A stretch of DNA of 64,000 bases from Paraburkholderia aromaticivorans (lineage in GTDB: Bacteria > Pseudomonadota > Gammaproteobacteria > Burkholderiales > Burkholderiaceae). Every line of letters starts with the position of its first letter. The first letter of the stretch is position 1. The DNA is taken from positions 4,216,001-4,280,000 of the forward strand of contig NZ_CP022989.1 of NCBI RefSeq assembly GCF_002278075.1, in the 5' to 3' direction. Of the stretch, positions 54,448 through 63,516 are shown piece after piece. The translations under genes were made by a program, and so were the position numbers. The notes beneath the pieces were generated by a model, which did no database searches, was not told the origin of the DNA, and worked only from the letters and a program-made list of their open reading frames with translations.

Positions 54448-56256
54448 TCAGGCTTTTTGTTCGGGCGACATCATCGTCGCGAGACGCGCGGCCACCCGCT
54501 CGACCACCGGCGCCCATTGCGCAGGACGCGGCTGCCGGTAGAGGTCGACGGAGTCATACCAGGGCTGCGACTCTTCGGTGCCCCACGACCAGTGCGAGAC
54601 GTGATCGAGCATCGCCAGCACGCGATGCCCCAACGCGCCGCCCAGATGCAACGGCGCGCTGTCGATCGTCACCACCGCGTCCAGCGCGGCGAGGTGGGCC
54701 GCCACGTCGTCGAACCCGTGCGCATAGTCACCGGTCAGATCGCACAGGCGAAAACCTTGCGCGGCGAGCGCGGTCACGTCGGCGTGACGTCCGGGCGTCA
54801 GCGGATGGAAGACGACATCCGGCAGCGCCTGCAGCGGCGCGAGCGCCGCCAGCGGAATGGACCGTTTGGCGTCGCGCCGATGCGTCGGGCTGCCCGACCA
54901 GACCAGGCCGATCTGCCACTTCGCATCGGGCGCGCATGCGCCGACCCGTTCGCGCCATGCCGCCACTTTCGTTGCGTCGGCCCGCAGGTACGGCGTGCCA
55001 CGGACCTGTTCGGGCTGGAGGCCGAGCACGAGCGGCAGGCTCATCATCGGCAAACCGTAGTGCGGCGTGCCGAGCGGTCCGTCTTCGATCGACACGCAGT
55101 CCGCGTGGAAGCGCGCAAACAGCGGGTGCAACGCGCGCCGCACGGCGAGCACCAGCCGGCCGCCTTCGTCGCCCACGCGCGCGGCCAGAAACGGAATGAA
55201 GCGGACCATCTGGATGTCGTCGCCGCTGCCCTGCTCGCTGTGCACGACCAGCGTCTTGCCGGCGAGCGCTTCGCCCCGCCAGCGCGGGCACACGCGCGTC
55301 ATCAAGCTGACGACGTTGTTCCGCTCGCGGTCTTCGCGCGCGAGACGCGCCTCGAAACGCGGCCACGCGCTCGCCCAGGCGCCGCGCCGCAGCCCCAGAT
55401 CGGCGAGATCGACCGCGGCCTGCACGGCGGACGGATCGATCGCGAGCGCCGCTTGCAGCGCCGCTTCGCTCTCCTCGTAGCGCGCCTGCTCGCCGAGATA
55501 CATGCCGATTGCCGACAGCACGTCCGCATTGCCAGGCGCGGCGGCATCCACCGCGCGCATGGTGGCCTCCGCCGCCGCCGCGTCGTCGCATTGCCATTGC
55601 GCGTGACTGAGTTGCCACGCCATTTCCGCATCGGCGGGGTGGCGCGCCAGACTCTCGCGGCAGATGCGCTCGACCATCGGCCAGTCGCGAATCTCGCGCA
55701 ACGCTAAAGCAAGTTGCAACGGCAACGCCGGATCGATCGCGGGGTCGAGCGCATACGCCCGCAGCAGCGCCGCGCGGCGCGCATCCCGCGCGCTCACCCC
55801 AGGCAGTGCGGCCAGCGCGATCGACAAACACCACGGTCCGCGCGCGTCTTGCGGCGCCCGACGCTCATAGGCGCGCAGCATCGGCACCGCCGCCGATTGC
55901 GCGCCGCAGTCATCGATCAGCCAGACCGCCCAATCGATCGTCGACTCGAGCGGCTGCGCGGCCACCGCCAGTTCGCTGTGGCGTTGCGCGGCGTCGGTTT
56001 GGCCGAGCGCATCGGCAAACAGCGCCAGCCGGGCATGGCGCGCCGCGTTCGCGCACGCCGGCGCCTGCGACGCGCTGTGATAGGCCTCCTCGAAACGCCC
56101 CGCGCTCGCGCACAGGTCGGCGTGCAATTGCGGCGTCACACCCGCCGCGGCCAATTCGATCGCGCGCCGCGCGGCGGCATCGAAGCCTTGTTCGCGCAGG
56201 ATCGACCACAGGACATGAAGGGAATCGAGAGGTACGGCCAGGGCTGAATCGGACAT
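54448..56256 (-). CDS. TPR protein with GT9/OGT-like glycosyltransferase domain (copy 2)
   Basis: The 602-residue protein has an Ala-rich helical repeat region (20-310; TPR-like units such as YEESEAALQAALAIDPSAVQ) and a glycosyltransferase-like half with TLVVHSEQGSGDDIQMVRFI, IGLVWSGSPTHRRDAKRSIPL and AVVTIDSAPLHLGGALGHRVLAM. The match to copy 1 in the same order shows they are paralogues, but identity is low, so duplication is old. Both are leftward and probably form one transcript from the AT-rich region upstream. Confidence 0.88.
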   Translation of the reverse strand: MSDSALAVPLDSLHVLWSILREQGFDAAARRAIELAAAGVTPQLHADLCASAGRFEEAYHSASQAPACANAARHARLALFADALGQTDAAQRHSELAVAAQPLESTIDWAVWLIDDCGAQSAAVPMLRAYERRAPQDARGPWCLSIALAALPGVSARDARRAALLRAYALDPAIDPALPLQLALALREIRDWPMVERICRESLARHPADAEMAWQLSHAQWQCDDAAAAEATMRAVDAAAPGNADVLSAIGMYLGEQARYEESEAALQAALAIDPSAVQAAVDLADLGLRRGAWASAWPRFEARLAREDRERNNVVSLMTRVCPRWRGEALAGKTLVVHSEQGSGDDIQMVRFIPFLAARVGDEGGRLVLAVRRALHPLFARFHADCVSIEDGPLGTPHYGLPMMSLPLVLGLQPEQVRGTPYLRADATKVAAWRERVGACAPDAKWQIGLVWSGSPTHRRDAKRSIPLAALAPLQALPDVVFHPLTPGRHADVTALAAQGFRLCDLTGDYAHGFDDVAAHLAALDAVVTIDSAPLHLGGALGHRVLAMLDHVSHWSWGTEESQPWYDSVDLYRQPRPAQWAPVVERVAARLATMMSPEQKA

Positions 56257-56289
56257 GGGAATCGGGAGCGCGGTTGTCACGCGCGAACG

Positions 56290-56470
56290 CGCAATCACAA
56301 AAATAAGATCGAATGCTTACGGTGCTTAAAGATTGCAAATAATCCTTCAAGCCTCCGAATCAGAATCGCGCGATCATAAGATAAAGCCGAATCGCGGCAT
56401 CTCACAAACCAATCTCAATTTAATATCGTTGATTCTATTTAGTTAGTTAACCATAATTAATTTCAGTCGA
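56290..56470. other. AT-rich control region between TPR-glycosyltransferase genes and the repeat protein
   Basis: This 180-bp stretch stands out from the GC-rich surroundings (for example TTAGTTAGTTAACC near 56440). It separates divergent genes at 56256 and 56527. It holds a minus-strand promoter candidate (56378-56407). The base shift fits a promoter region bound by a nucleoid protein or a transferred boundary. Confidence 0.6.
56378..56407 (-). promoter_or_regulatory. Candidate promoter for the TPR-glycosyltransferase pair
   Basis: TTGTGA (56407-56402), 18-base spacer, TATCTT (56383-56378) on the minus strand, each 4 of 6 matches to sigma-70 boxes. Transcription would start about 115 bases before the copy 2 start. 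Confidence 0.35.
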
Positions 56471-56526
56471 CGATGGGCCCGACCCTACCGGCCGACCCGA
56501 TCAACCATCACAACATGGAGCAACGT

Positions 56527-56796
56527 TTGAACACGGCAAAATCGAAGGAAACGTCCGACCGCATCGCGCATCTGGCCGCTGTCGTTTTGCGGCGCACGGG
56601 TATCGCGCAACTGGAAAAGGAACTCGCGGGATCGGCGCTGGCGCAGCATCACACGTCGAAACAGACCAGCAAGGCGATCGGCAGTCTCGCGGCGAAAGTG
56701 CTGGCCGATCATGTTTCGTGTCACGAGGCAAAGGAACTGGCCGGTTGCGTGCTCTCGCAAGTGCGCCATGTGGAGGGCCCTGCGCCGGCGCGTTGA
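56527..56796 (+). CDS. Small internally repeated orphan protein
   Basis: The 89-residue protein most likely starts at TTG (56527) with GGAG six bases upstream, reading MNTAKSKETSDRIAHLAA; an in-frame ATG at 56515 is the alternative. It consists of two tandem copies of a roughly 40-residue unit: IAHLAAVVLRR...EKELAGSALAQ and IGSLAAKVLAD...AKELAGCVLSQ. No signal peptide, membrane segment or known motif is seen. I believe similar small proteins occur in related Burkholderia, but I cannot name a family or function. It diverges from the TPR-glycosyltransferase genes. Confidence 0.75.
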   Translation: MNTAKSKETSDRIAHLAAVVLRRTGIAQLEKELAGSALAQHHTSKQTSKAIGSLAAKVLADHVSCHEAKELAGCVLSQVRHVEGPAPAR

Positions 56797-56843
56797 GCGC
56801 TCCGCTTCGAACCGCCGAAGCGGCCTCGACTTCGCCGCGCCGG

Positions 56844-56876
56844 ACAAAAAAAATGCGCTGCCGAAGCAGCGCATTT
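56844..56876 (-). terminator. Intrinsic terminator of htpG with a cUUCGg loop
   Basis: AAATGCGCTGC and GCAGCGCATTT form an 11-bp stem; read on the minus strand the loop is TTCG closed by C-G, and eight T follow. It lies 45 bases after the htpG stop and may also stop the repeat-protein transcript. Confidence 0.93.
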
Positions 56877-56920
56877 CTCAACCCCAAGCGTCAGCGCGAC
56901 GCAGCGGAATCAGGCGCGAC

Positions 56921-58825
56921 TCACGCCTGATTCGCGCCCGCCAGCAGCAGCGCGTTGGTGCGTTTCACAAAGCTCGCCGGATCTTCCAGCGCGCCGCCTT
57001 CGGCGAGCAGGGCCTGGTCGAACAGCAAATGGCACCAGTCGTCGAAGTTCGCGCTGTCCGCATGCAGCCCCTTCACCAGCGCGTGTTCCGGATTCACTTC
57101 GAGAATCGGATGGAACGAAGGCGCTTGCTGGCCCGCGGCCTTCAGCATGCGTTGCAGGTAGCCGCTCATTTCGCCGTCGTCGGCCACGAGGCAAGACGGC
57201 GAATCGGTCAGGCGGAACGTGAGACGCACGTCCTTGGCCTTGTCCTTGAGCGCTTCCTTCATCTTCTCGACGAGCGGCTTGAACTCTTCGCCGACCTTTT
57301 CCTGCGCCTCTTTTTCCTCGTCGTTCAGCGCGCCCAGATCGAGATCGCCGCGCGCCACGCTTTGCAGCGGCTTGCCTTCGAACTCGTTCAGGAACGACAG
57401 GATCCACTCATCCACGCGGTCGGTCAGCAGCAGCACTTCCACGCCCTTCTTGCGGAACACTTCGAGGTGCGGGCTGTGGGTCGCGGCCTGCCAGGTGTCG
57501 GCGGTGACGTAGTAGATCTTGCTTTGCTCGGGCTTCATGCGCGCGACGTAGTCGGCGAGCGACACGGTCTGCTCCGGCGTGTCCGTATGGGTCGACGCAA
57601 AGCGCACCAGCTTCGCGATCCGCTCGCGATTGGCGAAGTCTTCGCCGATGCCTTCCTTCAGCACCTGGCCGAACTCCTTCCAGAACCCGGCGTACTTTTC
57701 CTTGTCGGCCTCGTTATCCGAATTGGCCAGCTCTTCGAGCATCGACAGCGCGCGCTTGGTCACGCCTTCGCGGATCGCCTTCACGTCGCGGCTTTCCTGG
57801 AGGATTTCGCGCGACACGTTCAGCGGCAGGTCCGCCGAATCGACCACGCCCTTCACGAAGCGCAGATAGGCGGGCAGCAGTTGCTCGGCGTCGTCCATGA
57901 TGAACACGCGCTTCACGTACAGCTTGAGGCCGCCGCGATAGTCGCGGTTGAACATGTCGAACGGCGCGTGGGCCGGCACGTACAGCAATTGCGTGTACTC
58001 GCTGCGGCCTTCGACGCGGTTATGCGTCCATGTGAGCGGGTCCTGATGGTCGTGCGAGAGGTGCTGATAGAACTGCTTGTACTGCTCGTCGGTAATGTCG
58101 CTCTTCGCACGGGTCCACAGCGCGCTGGCCTGATTGACGGTCTCGTCTTCGTCCTTCGTGACCATTGCGCTCTTTTCGGCGTCCCACTCTTCCTTCTGCA
58201 TCAGGATGGGCAGCGCGACATGGTCGGAGTACTTCTGAATGATCGATTTCAGACGATGCGACGACAGCAGTTCGTCTTCATCCGCACGCAGATGCAGCGT
58301 GATGGTCGTGCCGCGCGCGGCGCGCTCGATCTGCTCGACGGCGAAGTCGCCCTCACCCGCGCTTTCCCAGCGCACGCCTTCCGAAGCCGGCAAACCGGCG
58401 CGGCGTGTTTCGACCGTGATCCTGTCCGCGACGATGAAGCCCGAATAGAAGCCCACGCCGAACTGGCCGATCAGCGCCGCGTCTTTCTGCTGGTCGCCGG
58501 AGAGCTTGCCGAAGAATTCCTTGGTGCCCGAGCGGGCGATCGTGCCGAGGTTGGCGATCGCTTCGTCGCGGCTCATGCCGATGCCGTTGTCGTCGAGCGT
58601 GATGGTGCGCGCGGCTTTGTCGTACGACACGCGAATCCGCAGATTCGGATCGTTCTCGTACAACGCGCTGTTTTCGATCGCTTCGAAGCGCAGCTTGTCG
58701 GCCGCGTCGGACGCGTTCGAAATCAGTTCGCGCAGGAAAATTTCCTTGTTGCTGTACAGCGAATGGATCATCAGGTGCAGAAGCTGTTTCACTTCTGCCT
58801 GAAAGCTCATGGTTTCTTGTGCCAT
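56921..58825 (-). CDS. htpG: Molecular chaperone HtpG (Hsp90)
   Basis: The 634-residue protein starts [19 protein letters not shown] with GAGGAAG upstream. The GHKL ATPase motifs are [31 protein letters not shown] and [11 protein letters not shown]. The middle domain has the catalytic-loop pattern [18 protein letters not shown], and the C-terminal dimer domain ends AGANQA. Length is close to E. coli HtpG (624). It folds and protects proteins in the cytoplasm under stress. No heat-shock operator is obvious upstream. Its own terminator follows. Confidence 0.97.
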   Translation of the reverse strand: MAQETMSFQAEVKQLLHLMIHSLYSNKEIFLRELISNASDAADKLRFEAIENSALYENDPNLRIRVSYDKAARTITLDDNGIGMSRDEAIANLGTIARSGTKEFFGKLSGDQQKDAALIGQFGVGFYSGFIVADRITVETRRAGLPASEGVRWESAGEGDFAVEQIERAARGTTITLHLRADEDELLSSHRLKSIIQKYSDHVALPILMQKEEWDAEKSAMVTKDEDETVNQASALWTRAKSDITDEQYKQFYQHLSHDHQDPLTWTHNRVEGRSEYTQLLYVPAHAPFDMFNRDYRGGLKLYVKRVFIMDDAEQLLPAYLRFVKGVVDSADLPLNVSREILQESRDVKAIREGVTKRALSMLEELANSDNEADKEKYAGFWKEFGQVLKEGIGEDFANRERIAKLVRFASTHTDTPEQTVSLADYVARMKPEQSKIYYVTADTWQAATHSPHLEVFRKKGVEVLLLTDRVDEWILSFLNEFEGKPLQSVARGDLDLGALNDEEKEAQEKVGEEFKPLVEKMKEALKDKAKDVRLTFRLTDSPSCLVADDGEMSGYLQRMLKAAGQQAPSFHPILEVNPEHALVKGLHADSANFDDWCHLLFDQALLAEGGALEDPASFVKRTNALLLAGANQA

Positions 58826-58995
58826 GGTCGGACTTCCTCTCTGTTGCGAATGGGGTTCAAGTCGGGCGCGGCGCCGTTCGTTGCGGCCGATCCGCTGGCG
58901 GGCCGCCGGCCGGTGGGCCAAACGCCGAAGCCGCTGGCTGATCGCCGCCGTTGGCTGCTGACCGCTGCCTGCCGGCTACTGGCTGCTTGCCGCCC

Positions 58996-59040
58996 GCTGC
59001 CGGCTGCCGGCTGCCGGCTGCTGGCTGCTGGCTGCTGGCT
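58996..59040. repeat. 7-bp tandem repeat, about 6.4 copies
   Basis: GCTGCCG three times then GCTGCTG three times and a partial unit. It lies in the 256-bp spacer between the htpG start and the mocR stop. Less regular relatives of the unit extend leftwards to about 58935. Confidence 0.9.
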
Positions 59041-59081
59041 CGCCGGATCGTCCGCCTAATTGGGGGCAAGCCGGCGCGGTT

Positions 59082-60536
59082 TCAAGAGGCGCGCCGCGCC
59101 ACGCTGTCGAGATAGCGGCACAGAAAGGTGGCCAGCTCCGGATCGCCGCAGTTGGCGATATTGAAGCGCATCCAGGTGGTCGGCGACTGCTGCGGTGAGA
59201 ACAGGCTGCCGGGCGTGAGCAGAAACCCCGCTTCGTGACCGGCGGCCGCCAGCGCGCCGGCGTCGACGCCGGTGTCGGCCCACAGGAACATGCCGGCCAT
59301 CGGCGTCAGGAACAGCTTCAGGCCGGTCTTCTCCAGCATCCGCACGGATTTCTCGCGCACGCCGTCGAGCCGCACGCGCAGGCGTTCGACATGGCGCCGG
59401 TAGTGCCCCTCGGTCAGAATCTTGTACAGCACACGCTCGTTCAGTTCCGGGCTCGTCATGCCGACCAGCATCTTCTGGTCGCTGACAGCCGTCGCCACCT
59501 CGGGCGCGCAGGCAATGAAACCGACCCGCAGATTCGGCGCGAGCGTCTTCGAAAAACTGCTGAGGTAGATCACGCGCTTCAGCTGGTCGAGGCTTGCGAG
59601 CCGCGTGCCCGGATAGCTTGGCGGACACAGATCGCCGTAAATATCGTCCTCGACGACGATGAAGTCGTACGCCTCGGCAAGACGCAGAATGCGGAACGCT
59701 TGAGCCGCCGTAAGCGACGTGCCGGTGGGGTTCTGCAACACCGAATTGATCACCAGCATTTTCGGCCGCCAGGTCTGCACCAGCGACTCGAGCGCGTCGA
59801 GGTCCGGGCCGTCGGGCGTGTACGGCATGCCCACCAGCCGCGCGCCCTGCGAGGCGAAACGCCCGAACATCTGGAACCACGCCGGATCGCCGACGATCAC
59901 GGCATCGCCCGGTTTCACGTAGATGCGCGAGATCAGGTCGATGGCCTGCGTGATGCCGGACACCATCACGATCTGATCCGGCGAAGCGCCGATCTCCAGT
60001 TCCTCGAGCCGGGTCTGCAACTGCTGGCGCAGCGGCAGGAAACCCTGCGGCGTGCCGATGCCGAGCATCTGCGCGCCGCTTTGCCGGCCGAGGGTGCGCA
60101 GCGCATTGGTGATCAGGTCGCCGTCGAGCCAGCGCGCCGGCAGATAGCCGAGGCCCGGACTGCGCTCCGGACGCGCGCCGGTGTGCAGCATGTTGCGCAG
60201 CAGCCAGACCACGTCGATGGTGGCGGGCGCCGCCTCGGTGCGCGGATGACTGCCGGAGGGGGCGGTGGCCGCGGCGGCGAGGCGCTCGCGCACATAGAAC
60301 CCGGATCCGCGCCGCGACTCCAGAAACCCCTGCGCCACCAGCCGTTCGTACGCCTCGACCACCGTGAAGCGCGACACGCCTTTGTCGAGCGCGAGCTTGC
60401 GGATCGACGGCATGCGCATGCCGGGGCGAAACACGCGCTCCTCGATGCGGCGGCGCGCCCACTGGACGAGCTGCTCCACCAGGGTCAGCGACGCCGTGTC
60501 GTGCGGGACGGGAATCTGGGCAAGCGGGACGGACAT
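59082..60536 (-). CDS. MocR-type regulator (GntR HTH plus aminotransferase-like domain)
   Basis: The 484-residue protein has an N-terminal GntR winged helix (MPSIRKLALDKGVSRFTVVEAYERLVAQGFL, with GSGFYV) and a class I aminotransferase-like domain whose PLP Lys lies in YLSSFSKTLAPNLRVGF. MocR proteins sense amines or PLP and control neighbouring genes, usually binding direct repeats. It is divergent from a glyoxalase-like gene across 277 bases holding three GTATCG-like repeats. The target may be that gene or the aminotransferase gene beyond. Confidence 0.94.
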   Translation of the reverse strand: MSVPLAQIPVPHDTASLTLVEQLVQWARRRIEERVFRPGMRMPSIRKLALDKGVSRFTVVEAYERLVAQGFLESRRGSGFYVRERLAAAATAPSGSHPRTEAAPATIDVVWLLRNMLHTGARPERSPGLGYLPARWLDGDLITNALRTLGRQSGAQMLGIGTPQGFLPLRQQLQTRLEELEIGASPDQIVMVSGITQAIDLISRIYVKPGDAVIVGDPAWFQMFGRFASQGARLVGMPYTPDGPDLDALESLVQTWRPKMLVINSVLQNPTGTSLTAAQAFRILRLAEAYDFIVVEDDIYGDLCPPSYPGTRLASLDQLKRVIYLSSFSKTLAPNLRVGFIACAPEVATAVSDQKMLVGMTSPELNERVLYKILTEGHYRRHVERLRVRLDGVREKSVRMLEKTGLKLFLTPMAGMFLWADTGVDAGALAAAGHEAGFLLTPGSLFSPQQSPTTWMRFNIANCGDPELATFLCRYLDSVARRAS

Positions 60537-60551
60537 AAACGGGCTCCAACT

Positions 60552-60583
60552 GTACCGAATAGTATCGAATCGATTGTATCGTT
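60552..60583. promoter_or_regulatory. Phased direct repeats, likely MocR operator
   Basis: GTACCGAA (60552), GTATCGAA (60562) and GTATCGTT (60576) are direct repeats spaced 10 and 14 bases, 16 bases before the mocR start. MocR regulators typically bind such repeats. The binding claim is inference. Confidence 0.5.
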
Positions 60584-60813
60584 ACTGTGCCGGTCCGCGC
60601 CGCTACATTTGAGACAAGCAAAGGATGGGACGCCTGCCGGCGGGGTATCTGGCTCCCCAGCCGATCCTCCCGCGTCATCCGGCAAAACCCTGCCGACCCG
60701 CCATCCGCATGGCCCGCCGATCCGGCAAACGGTTATGCTTACGGCCCCGGCAGCGCTGCCGCCACACCCGGCACGCTCCGGTTTACCGCAGAACACCGTT
60801 TCCCCGACCCGTC

Positions 60814-61515
60814 ATGACTGCTCATCCGCTCCGCCTCGATCACCTCGTGATTTCCGCCCGCACCCTCGACGAGGGCACGCAGTACGTCGCCGACACGCTC
60901 GGCGTCGCCCCGGCCGGCGGCGGCGCGCATCCGCTGATGCGCACGCACAACCGCCTTCTGAACCTGTGGGGCGGCGTGTATCTGGAAGTGATCGCGATCG
61001 ATCCGCTGGCCGCGTCACCGAACAATGGGCCTGCAGGCGGCGACGCGCCGCGCGCCCGCCTGTTCGCCCTCGACGACCCGGCCACGCACGCGCGGCTCGA
61101 AAACGGGCCGTATCTGTCGCACTGGGTCGCCCGGGTCGAGCGGCCGAAACACCTCCCGACGTGGCAAGCGCAGTATCCGCAGCGCATTGCTCCGGTGATT
61201 CCGATGACGCGCGGCGATTTCAGCTGGGGCCTGACCGTGCCCGACGACGGCGCATTCCCCGCCTGGCAAGGCGCCGGCGACGGCGTGCTGCCCTCGCTGA
61301 TCCAATGGGACACGGTGCGGCATCCGTCCGCGGTCCTGCCGGAAACGGGCATCTCGCTGAAGGCCCTGAAGGGCGCGCACCCGCAAGCCGACACGGTGGC
61401 GGCGCAACTGCGGTGGCTGGGCGCCGCGCATCTGATCGAGTTGCAGCCCACGGACGGCGCGCCGGCGCTCGTCGCCGAGTTTGAAACACCCGACGGTCTA
61501 CGGACCCTTAAATAA
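60814..61515 (+). CDS. Glyoxalase-like domain protein (VOC superfamily)
   Basis: The 233-residue protein starts MTAHPLRLDHLVISARTLDEG; the frame continues upstream to 60625 without support. LDHLVISARTLDEGTQYVADTLG, MRTHNRLLNLWGGVYLEVIAIDP and the late RHPSAVLPETGISLKALKGAHP match the Glyoxalase_3-type VOC family of unknown role. The His and Glu near LDHLV and YLEVI are possible metal ligands. It diverges from mocR and precedes an aminotransferase gene by 72 bases. Confidence 0.86.
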   Translation: MTAHPLRLDHLVISARTLDEGTQYVADTLGVAPAGGGAHPLMRTHNRLLNLWGGVYLEVIAIDPLAASPNNGPAGGDAPRARLFALDDPATHARLENGPYLSHWVARVERPKHLPTWQAQYPQRIAPVIPMTRGDFSWGLTVPDDGAFPAWQGAGDGVLPSLIQWDTVRHPSAVLPETGISLKALKGAHPQADTVAAQLRWLGAAHLIELQPTDGAPALVAEFETPDGLRTLK

Positions 61516-61587
61516 GCAGCGCGCGCGGGTCGCCGACTCGCGCGATAATCGAAGTTTTGACCGGTTCCAGTACCAGCAGAGGAGACC

Positions 61588-62784
61588 ATGGACCAAAGCG
61601 ACTTGAAAGCCCCCACGTGGCAATTGTCCGAACGCGCACGCAAGCTCACGAGCTCGGCGATCCGCGAGATTCTGAAGGTCACGGAGCGGCCTGAAGTCAT
61701 TTCGTTCGCGGGTGGCCTGCCCTCGCCGACTACCTTCCCGGCCGAACGCATGCGCGCGGCAGCCGACCGCATTCTGCGCGACGAGCCGGCCGCGGCGCTG
61801 CAATACAGCGCGACTGAAGGCTTCCTGCCGCTGCGCGAATGGATCGCGAAGCGCTATTCGGTCAACGGCGCACAGATTCGCCCGAGCCAGGTGCTGATCA
61901 CCACCGGCTCCCAGCAGGCGTTGGACCTGCTCGGCAAAGTGCTGGTGTGCCCGGACAGCCCGGTACTGGTGGAAACGCCGACCTACCTCGGCGCGCTGCA
62001 ATCGTTCTCGATGTACGAGCCGCGTTACGTGCAAGTGCCGACCGACGAGCAAGGCCTCATCCCCGAAGCGCTGACGCCCGAACTGACCGCCGGCGCGCGC
62101 CTGTTGTACGCCCAGCCCAATTTCCAGAATCCGACGGGCCGCCGCCTGCCGGTCGAACGCCGCCGCGCGCTCGCCGAGTTCGCGAAGACCGCGCCGTTCC
62201 CGGTCATTGAAGACGACCCGTACGGCGCGCTCGACTACGCGGGCGAACCGCTGCCCACCATGCTGTCGATGGCGCCGGACCATATCGTCCACCTCGGTTC
62301 GTTCTCGAAGGTGCTGGCGCCGGGTCTGCGGGTCGGCTACATCATCGCGCCCGAAGAGCTGATCTTCAAACTCGTGCAGGCCAAGCAGGCCACCGATCTG
62401 CACACGCCAAGCTTCACGCAGCGCATCGTGTACGAAGTGATCAAGGATGGCTTCCTCGACACGCACGTGCCGACCATTCGCGAGCTGTATCGCGATCAAT
62501 GCGCGGCGATGCTGGCCGCGCTCGAACGCTACATGCCGGAAGGCGTAAGCTGGAACCGCCCGGAAGGCGGCATGTTCGTGTGGGTGAATCTGCCCGCGCA
62601 GATCGACAGCATGAAGCTGCTCGAAGAAGCGGTCGCGCAGAACGTCGCGTTCGTGCCCGGCGGCCCCTTCTTCGCGAATGAAGCGCAACACAACACGCTG
62701 CGCCTGTCGTTCGTCACGGTGCCGCCGGCCAAAATCGACGAAGGCGTGTCGCGCCTGGGCGCGCTGATCCGCGCGAAGATCTGA
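61588..62784 (+). CDS. PLP-dependent class I/II aminotransferase (2-aminoadipate/MocR-related type)
   Basis: The 398-residue protein starts MDQSDLKAPTWQLSERARKL with GAGGAGA upstream. Features: ISFAGGLPSPTTFP, TTGSQQALDLLGKVL, YAQPNFQNPTGRRLP, and the PLP Lys in LGSFSKVLAPGLRVGY. The N-terminal pattern fits LysN/2-aminoadipate-type or broad amino-acid transaminases. RidA follows 66 bases downstream, and mocR is nearby, so it may work in amino-acid or amine breakdown. The substrate is not determined. Confidence 0.9.
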   Translation: MDQSDLKAPTWQLSERARKLTSSAIREILKVTERPEVISFAGGLPSPTTFPAERMRAAADRILRDEPAAALQYSATEGFLPLREWIAKRYSVNGAQIRPSQVLITTGSQQALDLLGKVLVCPDSPVLVETPTYLGALQSFSMYEPRYVQVPTDEQGLIPEALTPELTAGARLLYAQPNFQNPTGRRLPVERRRALAEFAKTAPFPVIEDDPYGALDYAGEPLPTMLSMAPDHIVHLGSFSKVLAPGLRVGYIIAPEELIFKLVQAKQATDLHTPSFTQRIVYEVIKDGFLDTHVPTIRELYRDQCAAMLAALERYMPEGVSWNRPEGGMFVWVNLPAQIDSMKLLEEAVAQNVAFVPGGPFFANEAQHNTLRLSFVTVPPAKIDEGVSRLGALIRAKI

Positions 62785-62850
62785 GCGTTGTTTGCGCGGT
62801 CTTCGCCCGTTTCGCGTCTACCGAACTCCACTACTGATCAAGGACACAAC

Positions 62851-63315
62851 ATGGCTCAAACGAATGTGTACGACAAGCTCGAGGAACTGGGCATCGAATT
62901 GCCGAGCGCGGGCGCGCCGGCAGCCGCCTATGTGATGAGCGCGCAAAGCGGCAACACGGTGTACCTGTCCGGGCACATCGCCAAGAAAGACGGCAAGGTC
63001 TGGGCCGGCAAGCTCGGCGCCACCCTCACCACCGAGGAAGGCAAAGCCGCCGCGCGCGCCATCGCCATCGATCTGCTCGCCACGCTGCACGCGCATGTGG
63101 GCGATCTGAACCGTGTCACGCGCATCGTCAAGTTGATGAGTCTCGTCAACTCGACGCTCGAGTTCACCGAACAGCATCTGGTCACCAACGGCGCGTCCGA
63201 ACTGATCGCCGATGTGTTCGGCGAACGCGGCAAGCATGCGCGCTCGGCATTCGGCGTCGCGCAGATTCCGCTCGGCGCGTGCGTCGAGATCGAGTTGATC
63301 GCCGAAGTCGAGTAA
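62851..63315 (+). CDS. RidA-family (YjgF/UK114) protein
   Basis: The 154-residue protein has AAGGA 7 bases before the ATG. It is longer than typical RidA (about 130), with MAQTNVYDKLEELGIELPSAGAPAAAYVM at the start, VYLSGHIAKKDGKVWAGKLG, and a late ARSAFGVAQIPLGACVEIELIAEVE. In active RidA a conserved Arg near the C-terminal end contacts the imine; Arg in HARSAFGV is a candidate. Members hydrolyse enamine/imine by-products of PLP enzymes, in agreement with the adjoining aminotransferase. This branch may have lost that activity. Confidence 0.9.
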   Translation: MAQTNVYDKLEELGIELPSAGAPAAAYVMSAQSGNTVYLSGHIAKKDGKVWAGKLGATLTTEEGKAAARAIAIDLLATLHAHVGDLNRVTRIVKLMSLVNSTLEFTEQHLVTNGASELIADVFGERGKHARSAFGVAQIPLGACVEIELIAEVE

Positions 63316-63516
63316 CGCGCCCGGCCTTGCGAGCCGCCTTGCCGGGGCGGCCCGCAACGGCCGCCGGTTCGTCCGGCGCCGTGCGCAAGCAAACGCGTCG
63401 CGAGGTGTCAGCCACCCGCGGCGCGTTTTGCATTTGTGGCGAGGTAGATGGTTCCGTCGTCAACAGATAGAATCCGCCAACTCTATCCATCCGTTTGGTT
63501 CGCAGAACCGCGCCTC

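Noticed and set aside
56711..59059. A 782-codon plus-strand open frame
   Set aside because: It runs antisense to htpG and into the 7-bp repeat; composition is that of a shadow frame.
59235..61484. A 749-codon plus-strand frame across mocR and the glyoxalase-like gene
   Set aside because: It crosses two well-supported genes in the wrong frame or strand and shows no domain.
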